Positions 30,290-38,059 of a stretch of 64,000 bases of DNA are shown piece by piece. Position 1 is the stretch's first letter, and each line of letters opens with the position of its first letter. The notes beneath the pieces were generated by a model, which saw nothing but the letters and a program-made list of their open reading frames with translations, had not been told where the DNA came from and made no database searches. Made by a program: the position numbers and the translations under genes. The stretch lies in assembly GCF_002216685.1 (NCBI RefSeq), contig NZ_CP022353.1, forward strand, positions 1,674,001-1,738,000. The letters run 5' to 3'. The stretch is from Vibrio tarriae (GTDB taxonomy: Bacteria; Pseudomonadota; Gammaproteobacteria; Enterobacterales; Vibrionaceae).

Positions 30290-30631
30290 TTACACACAGC
30301 ACTGAGGACGAGAGGTCATCTCGGCGAGGCGCTGAATATCTTGCTGGTATTCTTGTTTAAGACAGTTGGATTCCACCAACCCTTGGATCTGCTTGCGCAT
30401 CCATCCCGGCAGTTGATCGGAAATACGATAAAACACCCACTGCCCCTGACGGATATCGACCACCACGCCGCTGGCACGCAGCAACGCCAAATGGCGAGAA
30501 ATTTTCGGCTGACTCTCATTCAAGGCTTCGGTGAGTTCTGCAACACAAACCTTCTCTTCCCGAGCAATCATCAGTAAGCAGCGCACCCGCGTTTCATCGG
30601 CGAGTAATTTGAAAAACTGGTGAGGCAACAT
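30290..30631 (-). CDS. arsR: ArsR-family transcriptional repressor
   Basis: About 113 residues from ATG 30631. The longer open frame to 30739 has an unlikely N-terminus and would run through the operator. The winged-helix core is FKLLADETRVRCLLMIARE, then VCVAELTEALNESQPKISRHLALLRASG. A Cys in the alpha-3 region (KVCVAEL) and the C-terminal CC pair could bind arsenite or antimonite. It is the first gene of the gapdh-phosphatase-arsJ operon, which it presumably represses. Confidence 0.9.
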   Translation of the reverse strand: MLPHQFFKLLADETRVRCLLMIAREEKVCVAELTEALNESQPKISRHLALLRASGVVVDIRQGQWVFYRISDQLPGWMRKQIQGLVESNCLKQEYQQDIQRLAEMTSRPQCCV

Positions 30632-30644
30632 AACCAACTCCAAT

Positions 30645-30658
30645 ACATATGGATATGT
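30645..30658 (-). promoter_or_regulatory. Candidate ArsR operator
   Basis: A perfect inverted repeat ACATAT-GG-ATATGT lies 13 bp upstream of the arsR start, within an AT-rich stretch that continues as GAATATATTATCC. ArsR/SmtB repressors bind AT-rich dyads in this position and block their own promoter. Confidence 0.65.
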
Positions 30659-30935
30659 GAATATATTATCCAAGGAAAAATCGATGTCAATCAGTGTTTG
30701 GTATATTGGATAAAAATAAATCAACGATGACTGCAACATCTGTCATCAAAACAAATAAAACCATTAATAAACAATGATATAAGAAAAGTTAAGCTTGAAT
30801 AAAAAATCACTAAGGCTAGAAAAATGGGTAGAACCGAGGGTAGGAAATAGCAATAGTTGAAGTTAGGTCAACTTATCCTTTGAACAAGGAAGCTCACAAA
30901 ATTATTGGGAAGGAATTGGATTTTTAGAACGTCAG

Positions 30936-31038
30936 TGTCGCTGAAAGCATAAGATGTCCTATGCGCTCACAGAAAATCAAATGGTTAAAATCAATCTAAA
31001 ACCATAAAGCGTCCTAAACTGAAAGCATAAGGTGTCCC
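30936..31038 (+). repeat. Transposon end distal to tnsA, with three TnsB-type sites
   Basis: Terminal TGT is followed by repeats of the form GCATAAnnTGTCC. Site one is GCATAAGATGTCC at 30947-30959, site two CATAAAGCGTCC at 31003-31014, and site three GCATAAGGTGTCC at 31025-31037 (preceded by CTGAA as at the terminus). All point inward in the same orientation. This corresponds to the left end in Tn7 nomenclature. Confidence 0.9.
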
Positions 31039-31204
31039 ATTAATTGTTCGTTATAACAAGCGATATCAGGGTACGAAAGAAACTTACTTACGAAAAATGA
31101 GTGTTTTCAGCATTAACATTGAACAAATACTGGCATCTTACGTGTAACAATTTTTTGGACAGAACCGTGTCAGTGACTTTCCTAATTTAGCAACTAATGG
31201 ATAA

Positions 31205-31849
31205 CTACAGGTATAGAAAGTCGTTAGCTTTATATCCGATATCCCCCAGCACCGGTTCCCACATAGGTGTCAGAATTGCGGCAGGGTGAATCGAGTTACA
31301 CCGTACATTCAAATTCTGCTGCGCGCAGTACAAGGCTACACTTTTAGTATGATTCCGCACGCCTGCTTTGCTAGAAGCATAGGCTGCGGCAGTTGGGATA
31401 CCGACGATGCCAGAACGCGATGATATATTGATAATGGAACCCTTACCCGTGGAGCGCATGGCTTTAATCGCGTATTTACATCCAAGAAAGACACCATTTA
31501 GGTTTGTCTCATGGACCTTGCGCCAAGCGTCTAAGGTTGCATTTTCTGGATCATGCGGAACGAAGTCTTCTTCAAAGCCAGTAATACCAGCATTGTTAAC
31601 GACGATATCAAGTCGACCGTGTGCGTCGATTATCTCCTTAGTAAGCTTTTGCCAAGCAGCTTCATCGCGTACATCCAATAAAGCAAATCGAGCTGCTTGA
31701 CCAAGAGATGACGCTACTTGCTGCCCATTATCCTGATCAATATCTGTGACATAAACAAAAGCACCTTCCGCTGCAAAATGCCGAGCAATCGACTCACCAA
31801 TACCTTTAGCAGCACCAGTGACTAGAGCAATTTTTCTTTCGAATCTCAA
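31205..31849 (-). pseudogene. Short-chain dehydrogenase/reductase, 3' truncated
   Basis: 214 codons of an SDR oxidoreductase. The Rossmann nucleotide motif [15 protein letters not shown], the NNAGITG motif and the catalytic region [20 protein letters not shown] (Ser, Tyr, Lys) are intact, which supports NAD(P) binding and catalysis. Family members are usually about 250 residues. Here the sequence stops soon after [12 protein letters not shown] with an unrelated short tail (YKANDFLYL), so some 35-40 C-terminal residues are gone. It starts 18 bp after an attC site and would be an integron cassette gene whose own attC has been lost in the same deletion. Function and substrate are unknown. Confidence 0.7.
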
Positions 31850-31866
31850 AATGCAGTCCTCTTAAT

Positions 31867-31924
31867 GTCTAACGACAAGCTAAGCAGCGCCGTCAGGCGT
31901 CTGCGAATTCAACGTATTGTTAGC
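31867..31924 (-). repeat. Integron attC site (59-base-element type)
   Basis: Read on the minus strand it begins GCTAACAATACGTTGAA and ends CTTGTCGTTAGAC, with the inner GACGCC / GGCG pairing. This matches the layout of classical attC sites such as that of aadA cassettes. It overlaps the last codons and stop of the 31880-32866 gene, as is common for cassette genes. It differs in type from the VCR-like sites nearby. Confidence 0.82.
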
Positions 31925-32866
31925 TGCTTTTGGCACATTGGTTAAATAGAGATCCGCGACGGAATCCATGACAGATGGACGCTTTACATCCTCAAGTTTT
32001 GGTTCTGGCTTACCTTTACTCCTAGCCTTATCCACTTCTTTCTCCCAGATCAGATGCCAAAGATATAGTTCAGCGACAAACATTTGCTCCAGGAAAAGGG
32101 AAAAGCTCCACGCGAATGCACAGTAGACCATCACTCCGAACCATACTGGATCAGAGAAGCTTATATCAAACTTATCTGACACGTTAAAAAGTACTGCCGG
32201 GGGAAGAAAAACGATCGTGGCGGCAAACTCAGTCAGAATAAACCCAGCACCAAATTCAGATTTATGTGTTCTCGCAATACCCAAACCCTTTTTTACAGAC
32301 TTAGCAGTTCCGAGTTTTTCCCATGCTATCGCAGGATAGATAAGAAAAGAGGTCATGCGCACGCCTTTTTTTAGGGCTTCAAAGAACGCCCCAGACAGAG
32401 AGAACTCTTGAAATCCCGCCAACGTTTTAGCCACATTCTTAGCATTGTATTCTTCGTCAGAACCGCCAGATCGTCTGCTAAGAATAATTTCTATAAGCGT
32501 CAGAGAGAACCAGATTACAGCCCAACCCATTACAACAGGAAGACCAATTACTAAATTGATAGAACTCGTTCTAATAGCTTTTGAGATACTCCGTTCTTCA
32601 TCTGTTTCAATCTGCCGTATTAGCTCAAGGAGCATAAAAGCAGACCAAGAAAAAATCACCGAAAGGAGCAAGATTGCAGCGAACACAACAAGGAGCAGAG
32701 TGATAATATCAAAATTATCCCAAGGGATATGAAACTTAAAAACTACCAACAAAGGGGCATATACAAGCCAACACAGAAGAAGAGGGATCAGCATTCTCGG
32801 ATACTTCCCTAGAGCCCGAATTGCTTCCTTGATTAGCCCGGCACCATTCATGATTCCTTGGAACAC
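31880..32866 (-). CDS. Cassette-encoded integral membrane protein of unknown function
   Basis: A 328-residue protein with about five to six hydrophobic spans (MLIPLLLCWLVYAPLLVVF, IITLLLVVFAAILLLSVIF, VIGLPVVMGWAVIWFSL, FLIYPAIAWEKLG and ILTEFAATIVFLPPAVLF). It has a charged C-terminal tail (EKEVDKARSKGKPEPKLEDV). I do not recognise the family. Its last codons lie inside an attC site and a VCR-type attC precedes it, so it is the gene of a single integron cassette. Confidence 0.75.
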   Translation of the reverse strand: MFQGIMNGAGLIKEAIRALGKYPRMLIPLLLCWLVYAPLLVVFKFHIPWDNFDIITLLLVVFAAILLLSVIFSWSAFMLLELIRQIETDEERSISKAIRTSSINLVIGLPVVMGWAVIWFSLTLIEIILSRRSGGSDEEYNAKNVAKTLAGFQEFSLSGAFFEALKKGVRMTSFLIYPAIAWEKLGTAKSVKKGLGIARTHKSEFGAGFILTEFAATIVFLPPAVLFNVSDKFDISFSDPVWFGVMVYCAFAWSFSLFLEQMFVAELYLWHLIWEKEVDKARSKGKPEPKLEDVKRPSVMDSVADLYLTNVPKAANNTLNSQTPDGAA

Positions 32867-32880
32867 ACTCTCTCCTTTTA

Positions 32881-33007
32881 GCTAACGCCCGCCTAAGGGG
32901 CTGACAACGCATAACAACCAAACTCAATCACAACCACCGTAACCACCTCAGCTCATTAGGACTGGAAACGCCAAGCGTTGACAGTCCCTCTTGAGGCGTT
33001 TGTTAGC
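32881..33007 (-). repeat. Integron attC site of the VCR type
   Basis: A 127-bp element with ends GCTAACGCCCGCCTAAGG (plus strand, left) and TTGAGGCGTTTGTTAGC (right), and inner arms CTGACAACGC / GCGTTGACAG. This is the Vibrio cholerae repeat typical of superintegron cassettes. It closes the PAAR/immunity cassette on the minus strand. Confidence 0.92.
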
Positions 33008-33015
33008 CCGATGTT

Positions 33016-33456
33016 TCAATCGCCGATAATATCTGATGGTGGCTTACACAAACTAAGATCTTTCGCATACACTCTCCAACTGTTCTTAGAGGAAGTGCGT
33101 GATTCATTAATGCACTGAACATATCCAGCATTAGCTGTTTGATAACCAAGATATCCTCTCGCAAACAATGCACATATCCCAATAACCAACACTAAATAAA
33201 CAATTTTACTCCATGCCCTGCCATAAGATGTCACATCTCGTTGAGGATTACATATTTGATGAACCATTATACAAACCCCTCCCAACAATAGAGGAGGGAT
33301 GATTGCTAGAGCTATATAAGATATATAACCAAGTAATCTAACTCTAACCTCCAATGGCTTAAAGGGAAGAGCCAATTCCGATGGAGCTCCAATAATTAGA
33401 TAACCAGCTAGCAAGAGTGTGAAAAAAACGATACCCATAATTTGTATTTTTTTCAT
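33016..33456 (-). CDS. Small membrane protein, candidate immunity protein for the PAAR effector
   Basis: A 146-residue protein with three to four membrane spans: IMGIVFFTLLLAGYLIIGA, LGYISYIALAIIPPLLLGG and YLVLVIGICALFARGYLGY. It directly follows the PAAR-domain gene (shared base 33456) in the same cassette. Effectors that damage the inner membrane are usually paired with small polytopic immunity proteins. The role is inferred from position and topology; no family is recognised. Confidence 0.65.
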   Translation of the reverse strand: MKKIQIMGIVFFTLLLAGYLIIGAPSELALPFKPLEVRVRLLGYISYIALAIIPPLLLGGVCIMVHQICNPQRDVTSYGRAWSKIVYLVLVIGICALFARGYLGYQTANAGYVQCINESRTSSKNSWRVYAKDLSLCKPPSDIIGD

Positions 33457-34568
33457 TATTCACCCTTTTTTAACTGGTCAACTAAAGAGTCAGATATACC
33501 AAATTCATTGTCAGCCCAATCCAGTGCAAAACCAACGCCGACAGAAATACCAGCAAATAATAATCCACTTACTAATATAGGTGCACCAGCGGTTGCCATT
33601 ACAACAGCAGCAATAGTCCCGGCTCCTGTTGCTACAACACCTTTAACGATATCGACACCCGAACGACCAACGAAGTCTTCCATTGTCTTTTCGTCATGCA
33701 CATAAACATCAACGGCATTAATTGCAATAGCAAAAGCGATATCGACAACTATCCCAACCTTAAGCATGTTACGAGCCATGTTTTTTGTGCCAAGCCCAAG
33801 TTGAATGACTTGAGGGTTATTGGCTCGCCAACGATTACCTTTGACTAATGTTTTAAGGTGTTTTTTATACCCCTTGATTACTATGTAATCCTGCCCATTT
33901 GCAGGCTTGACATAGGCCACAACCCCCATACCTCCGAGTCCTTTTGCAAGTTGATATGCATCTTTAGCATTCGAGGCGCCGTCCCAGATTTTTTTAGAAT
34001 TATCTAATGTATCTTTACCGTTGTATTCCAACCATAGGTTATTTGCGAATTCCTCCGCTTCTTCTAATGACATAACGGCAAGGTCAACAACCTTTTGAGT
34101 ATACTCAACGTCAAGTGGTTTACTTTTAGTGAAATCGTATGGTGGCCAATAACCCGAACCTTGAGGAATTTGTAGTGTTTGGGGTGAAACATTTTTCGCA
34201 ACTGTTGATGACGCAGTTTCTTGTGCTTGATTCACAGATCGGGGACTAGCTGACAACATAGACATTGATGCAGGTTGGTGTGTATCACCGATATTAACCG
34301 TACCACTGCCAATTGTTACACCTCCACAACTAACAGCCCCACCGGTAATTGCTGCGGGTTTACCATTTATCATCACAGTTGAAGAACCTGCTGCTATCGT
34401 TCTGCCGTGAGGCGGGTGTTTAGGTTTATCGTGAGGGGCTAATGGGTCGCCAACTCTAGCGGCAGGTTGACCATCAAATTTTACATCTGGTGAACCTGCA
34501 GTTACTGGGGTGGGTGGAAACCCATCATGATCTGTACCAATATCGCCAACTTTAACGCCTTTAGACAT
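33456..34568 (-). CDS. PAAR-domain protein, candidate type VI secretion effector
   Basis: 370 residues. Residues 1-100 form a PAAR domain: GVKVGDIGTDHDGFPPTPVT, the AARVGDPLAPHDKPKHPPHG metal-binding stretch, and GKPAAITGGAVSCGGV. PAAR proteins cap the VgrG spike and carry toxins out through the T6SS. The remaining part ends in long hydrophobic helices (GIVVDIAFAIAINAVDVYV, VVATGAGTIAAVVMATAG, ILVSGLLFAGISVGVG). These point to a membrane-targeting toxin, and a membrane immunity candidate lies immediately downstream. Both genes sit in one attC-bounded cassette without a VgrG gene. The toxin activity is not recognisable from known motifs. Confidence 0.82.
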   Translation of the reverse strand: MSKGVKVGDIGTDHDGFPPTPVTAGSPDVKFDGQPAARVGDPLAPHDKPKHPPHGRTIAAGSSTVMINGKPAAITGGAVSCGGVTIGSGTVNIGDTHQPASMSMLSASPRSVNQAQETASSTVAKNVSPQTLQIPQGSGYWPPYDFTKSKPLDVEYTQKVVDLAVMSLEEAEEFANNLWLEYNGKDTLDNSKKIWDGASNAKDAYQLAKGLGGMGVVAYVKPANGQDYIVIKGYKKHLKTLVKGNRWRANNPQVIQLGLGTKNMARNMLKVGIVVDIAFAIAINAVDVYVHDEKTMEDFVGRSGVDIVKGVVATGAGTIAAVVMATAGAPILVSGLLFAGISVGVGFALDWADNEFGISDSLVDQLKKGE

Positions 34569-34679
34569 AACGTTTATCCTATGTTTTTCTTTTGACTGGA
34601 AATTATACAGGCATGAATGACGAAAAATCGTTTAAAGAGCATGGTAAGTGTGAGTCTGATTCAAAGATTACGGAATAGG

Positions 34680-34802
34680 GCTAACGCCCGCCTAAGGGGC
34701 AGCCAACGCAATTACCAAGCTTCCGCATAACACCGTAACCACAAAAACCAACGCATAGTAAAAATGCCGCGCGTTGGCTGTCCCTCTCGAACCGTTTGTT
34801 AT
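34680..34802 (-). repeat. Integron attC site, VCR-like
   Basis: About 123 bp, with GCTAACGCCCGCCTAAGGGG at one end and AACCGTTTGTTAT at the other. Inner arms CAGCCAACGC and GCGTTGGCTG pair with each other. It is a variant of the VCR sequence with a different central part. On the minus strand it closes the ORF-less cassette and precedes the PAAR cassette. Confidence 0.9.
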
Positions 34803-35148
34803 GTTTAAGCTTCAATGACTTACGTTTTACCAAAACCAAGATTAACTCAGCTTTGATTCACAAACAAAAGCCAAGACCTAAAAACTGAAACGACTCATAG
34901 ATTTGAAAAACAGACTTCGAATTTCGGCAATTTAAGCACAAAAACCTGTGTTCAAAATGCTAATTGAGCCAGCCGAACCAACCTCGCACTTACACGAAAA
35001 TCAACTGAGGCAATTCTCTGAATTTCCAGCGCCAAAGAATAAATGTCCAGAAAACAGCGCCAAATGAGCCAATTTGCCGACGAGAACAAAACTAACAAGC
35101 CGATGGGGCAAAGAAAAATCATAAACCTCTGAATTTACGTGATTAAAC
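34803..35148. other. Integron cassette without a recognisable gene
   Basis: 346 bp between two attC sites. Neither strand holds an open frame of believable length, and I see no strong hairpin. Such ORF-less cassettes are known in Vibrio integrons and can carry promoters or small RNAs, but nothing specific can be named here. Confidence 0.55.
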
Positions 35149-35272
35149 ATAACGCCCGCCTAAGGGGCTGACAACGCATTACAACCAGACTCAAACACAA
35201 CAGCCGTAACCACCGCGGCTCAATGGGACTGGAAACGCCACGCGTTGACAGTCCCTCTTGAGGCGTTTGTTA
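35149..35272 (-). repeat. Integron attC site of the VCR type
   Basis: About 124 bp with ATAACGCCCGCCTAAGGGGC and TTGAGGCGTTTGTTAT at its ends and the inner arms CTGACAACGC / GCGTTGACAG. It is nearly the same as the VCR at 32881, including the GACTGGAAACGCCA segment. Confidence 0.92.
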
Positions 35273-35497
35273 TGTTGCGGTGCTAACTATTATGCATGCT
35301 AGAAATGCAGGTAACCCTGAAACAAAAAGTTTGATACAAAGCATCGTGTTTGATGAAAAACGCTCACTATCAATTTCATTAGCCACCGAGCTATCCACCA
35401 TTGAACCCGCTACACTCTCTGCCCTATCACCACCAAAACCGCCTTCTGGTGGGTATTCAGCAATGGCAAAGGTGAGCGGATTACTCAAAAAGTGCAT
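35270..35497 (-). CDS. Possible small cassette gene ending in the attC site
   Basis: A 75-codon frame whose stop codon is the TAA of the attC end, as cassette genes often have. Its C-terminus looks like a membrane span (CIKLFVSGLPAFLACIIV). It overlaps in part the LysR remnant on the other strand and has no recognisable family. It may be the 3' remnant of a larger cassette gene or mere chance. Confidence 0.25.
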   Translation of the reverse strand: MHFLSNPLTFAIAEYPPEGGFGGDRAESVAGSMVDSSVANEIDSERFSSNTMLCIKLFVSGLPAFLACIIVSTAT

Positions 35498-35749
35498 TCT
35501 TCATTCAAAGTGAACAGCGGGCTTCTTGCTAAAACTGGCGCAGTTTCTGGCCTAGGTTTTGCGATACTACCTGTTGAATTTTGCCAATCCGAATTAGATC
35601 TAGGCGTTTTGGAGGTGGTAGAAATGGAGTATGAGCCTGATGATTTAGTACTGTATGCTTTTTATTCTTCCCGAAAGCACTTGGCGAAAAAGATTCCGAT
35701 GTTTATTAAACACTTACAGTGCCAAGCAAATTTAGATAAAAGCACATAA
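35405..35749 (+). pseudogene. LysR-type regulator remnant (C-terminal half of the effector domain)
   Basis: The frame is open from 35405 to the stop at 35749 and translates, in its second half, to a typical LysR substrate-binding C-terminus. This runs from GERITQKVHSSFKVNSG through LLAKTGAVSGLGFAILPVEF to LVLYAFYSSRKHLAKKIP. The DNA-binding domain and the first part of the effector domain are missing, so it cannot act as a regulator. It is oriented opposite to the cassettes and probably reached the element as a fragment. Confidence 0.65.
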
Positions 35750-36041
35750 GCTGAAGAACAATTTCTATGAAAGGCTTTGTCTGAACCACTTCTTTTAGAG
35801 TAGGTGATTAGCTAAGCGAATTGTTATGCAAAAGTAAGGCTACTAAGCATAGACGGTGTGATGTTCGAAAATGGGAGATTCCATGTAACAGCGTTCTGGT
35901 ATCTGCCATAACCTCTCGTATAGCAAACTCAGCAGAGTAATCTATTGCTGAGTCATCGCACTAAGCAGGAAAGGGGCAAAAGTGCGTTGCAGTTCTTAAA
36001 TGGCCACAACCAATCCGCCGTCACAACACAAGCTGTAAAAC

Positions 36042-36080
36042 AAAAAACCACCAAGCCAAAAACTTAAACTTGATGGTTTT
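36042..36080 (-). terminator. Rho-independent terminator of the CRISPR transcript
   Basis: On the minus strand, arms AAAACCATCAAG and CTTGGTGGTTTT (12 bp, one G-T pair) surround a loop of about 13 nt and end in a T-run. It lies directly after the diverged final repeat, so the array RNA ends here. Confidence 0.85.
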
Positions 36081-36081
36081 G

Positions 36082-36275
36082 ATTATTAACTGCTTGTTCA
36101 GCAGGTAGGTTGCTTTCTTCCTGACCTATTCTTGGCTGCCTATTCGGCAGAACACATGCAGTCGATGCAGCAGGAATAGAGTGGCGATTTCTTGGCTGCC
36201 TATTCGGCAGAACACATTTTATTCGGCAGGTCGATGTTTGGGTCATTTTTCTTGGCTGCCTATTCGGCAGAACAC
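36082..36275 (-). CRISPR. Type I-F3 CRISPR array: three typical repeats, one diverged repeat, a short att guide
   Basis: Read on the minus strand. Typical 28-bp repeats lie at 36275-36248, 36215-36188 and 36155-36128. Each has a 5-bp Cas6 stem CTGCC/GGCAG with loop GAATA; the third ends in T instead of A. Spacers one (36247-36216) and two (36187-36156) are 32 nt. After repeat three comes AGGTCAGGAAGAAAGCAA (36127-36110), and then a diverged repeat (36109-36082) that keeps the same 5-5-5 hairpin layout as CTGCT-GAACA-AGCAG. The third guide is thus only 18 nt, or 20 if the next CC is counted, and matches ffs. The leader side is the AT-rich 36276-36371 stretch after cas6. A terminator follows at 36042-36080. 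Confidence 0.93.
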
Positions 36276-36371
36276 TATAAAATATAATCACTAAGCATCT
36301 GATCATTCTTGCTTAAAGTCACAACTTGGTAAAAACACCATTTTTATTTTCACAACTGTAACTCTTTGTTT

Positions 36372-37010
36372 CTACTTAACTAAAAAAGAGTCTTCGTCAA
36401 AAGGGTTAAAACGTAAGTCAGGTACCGTCGCTCTTTTTTCTTGATTGGTTGCAAAACCATAGCTATTAAAGCCAGATTCAGCACGCTCATCTGCGAGTTC
36501 CTTTTGAATAAACAGAATATAATCCTGCCGTGAAGAGCAGCTAGAAATAGGGATTTGATGAAAACTATCGATGGCACGGTCTTCATTCGTTACTGGTAAT
36601 GATTGTTGAATACCAAATAACTCGGCCCTAGCCATACTGCGTTTGATTCGACGCTTTTTGGAACCCAAAAAGTTTTTCCCAATCGTCTGATTACGAACAA
36701 ACCTTACTTCTTCGGAAGTATCTGGCACCTCATAAACACTGGAGATCTCAAACAAACCTTCATTAACCATCAATGAAAAATAGGGCTGAAAAGAGAGGCC
36801 AATCATCATCTCTTTGTCCTCGGAAACAAAGGCAATGGTTTGACCAACTGAAGATTCATTCCAATCAGGAAAACTCACACCTACTCTATTCATTGCTTGG
36901 TGGTGATTAACCATAAACAAATGCATTTGTGAGATACAACGCCCTGCTAGCAAGCCATAGTCGGCATTAGCATTCGTGTAACGTATCAAGAAGTAGTACC
37001 GTTGAGACAT
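36372..37010 (-). CDS. cas6: Cas6 (Csy4-type) CRISPR RNA endonuclease, I-F3
   Basis: About 212 residues. ATG 37010 has AAGAGG upstream, while the earlier in-frame start at 37040 would overlap cas7. It begins MSQRYYFLIRYTNANADYGL as Cas6f proteins do. A basic patch (KNFLGSKKRRIKRSMAR) fits the arginine-rich helix that holds the repeat hairpin. It cuts the precursor RNA after each repeat stem and stays on the 3' handle as part of Cascade. It is the last gene of the tniQ-cas operon; the array starts 96 bp downstream. Confidence 0.9.
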   Translation of the reverse strand: MSQRYYFLIRYTNANADYGLLAGRCISQMHLFMVNHHQAMNRVGVSFPDWNESSVGQTIAFVSEDKEMMIGLSFQPYFSLMVNEGLFEISSVYEVPDTSEEVRFVRNQTIGKNFLGSKKRRIKRSMARAELFGIQQSLPVTNEDRAIDSFHQIPISSCSSRQDYILFIQKELADERAESGFNSYGFATNQEKRATVPDLRFNPFDEDSFLVK

Positions 37011-37021
37011 GATAGAACCTC

Positions 37022-38053
37022 TTAATTGGCCTTGGCGCAATTAAACAATCCGCCCTTGATCAAAACAGACATAATAAAGTGCACGTCATTCGGAATGGAT
37101 TCAGAAGCAGTCATACTTTCAATCCAGTTCTCTGTATTTCTGAGTAATTGATAGAAGTCATTTCCATATGTTACATGTCTTCTTGCTATAACGTACTCTC
37201 GGTCAGCGCCATATTCATTCACTCTTAAAGGCTTATCAGCCTCTTCATGCCACCAATCGTCAATCGATTGCAACGCCGCACCAACTTTTTGTCCGTGAAA
37301 CGCGACGGTTTCTTTTCCTCTCAAAAGCTCTACTGTGGCTAGCTGCTTAGTAGGGATTCCATCTTCTCGACTATCCAAAAACTCTTGGCTTGGATAAACC
37401 TCATCTCCCCAGCCAACCCGCAGTTTTGCTTTCACGTCCATGTAGAAGTATTCAGTTGGGTCAGACAGTGCTCGCTCCAGATAGGCAGTAAGCCTTTCTA
37501 AGCATTCTGTTGAATCACCATCCCAATGACCATACCAAGAGAGTTTTTGAGCATGTTCGACAACAAAGGTATCCAATTCACTGGTCGTCACTTCAATAGT
37601 GATATTTCTGCACTCACGATTTCGCCATAACCAAGTACCAAGCAAGATGTTCTTCGCATAACGATTAGCTAACTCTTTGTATCCGTTAAGCTCTTTATAA
37701 ATCTTAGCAAACATAGACAGTTTACTGCGCACTTCATCATCACTACAGATATCTGGGGTTAACGAATTGGCCCGAATTCGAAGTGAAAATGCGCAATAGA
37801 TTTCATCAACGCCGGGCTTTACATAGCACTCTTCGATGAACTGAGGGTTTGAATATGCCAAGTCTTGGGGGGCAATATTCTTCTCGACGAACTTGTTCCC
37901 CTTATATGCTTCTGAATAACTCCCTTTTGGTGCGCGCAATCGGGTTCTATCTACATTAAGGGGACACATCTCACCACTTTCGGATAGATAGTAGAAATAA
38001 GCTTTGCCAGCAGAAAGTGATCGAACATAGTTCAATTGAGTGCAAAGTTCCAT
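37022..38053 (-). CDS. cas7: Cas7 (Csy3-type) Cascade backbone, I-F3
   Basis: A 343-residue protein. Several copies coat the guide RNA in Cascade. Family marks are LNYVRSLSAGKAYFYYL near the start and the conserved FHGQKVGAALQSIDDWW around residue 265. The thumb of each Cas7 flips out every sixth guide base, which matters for the att guide described here. It lies 6 bp after cas8 and overlaps no other gene. Confidence 0.92.
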   Translation of the reverse strand: MELCTQLNYVRSLSAGKAYFYYLSESGEMCPLNVDRTRLRAPKGSYSEAYKGNKFVEKNIAPQDLAYSNPQFIEECYVKPGVDEIYCAFSLRIRANSLTPDICSDDEVRSKLSMFAKIYKELNGYKELANRYAKNILLGTWLWRNRECRNITIEVTTSELDTFVVEHAQKLSWYGHWDGDSTECLERLTAYLERALSDPTEYFYMDVKAKLRVGWGDEVYPSQEFLDSREDGIPTKQLATVELLRGKETVAFHGQKVGAALQSIDDWWHEEADKPLRVNEYGADREYVIARRHVTYGNDFYQLLRNTENWIESMTASESIPNDVHFIMSVLIKGGLFNCAKAN

Positions 38054-38059
38054 AAACGA

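Noticed and set aside
36096..36127. A normal 32-nt third spacer
   Set aside because: Positions 21-32 do not match ffs, the following 28 bases would have no repeat features, and a hairpin with exact repeat geometry starts at 36104. The short reading explains all of this, though it remains to be proved.
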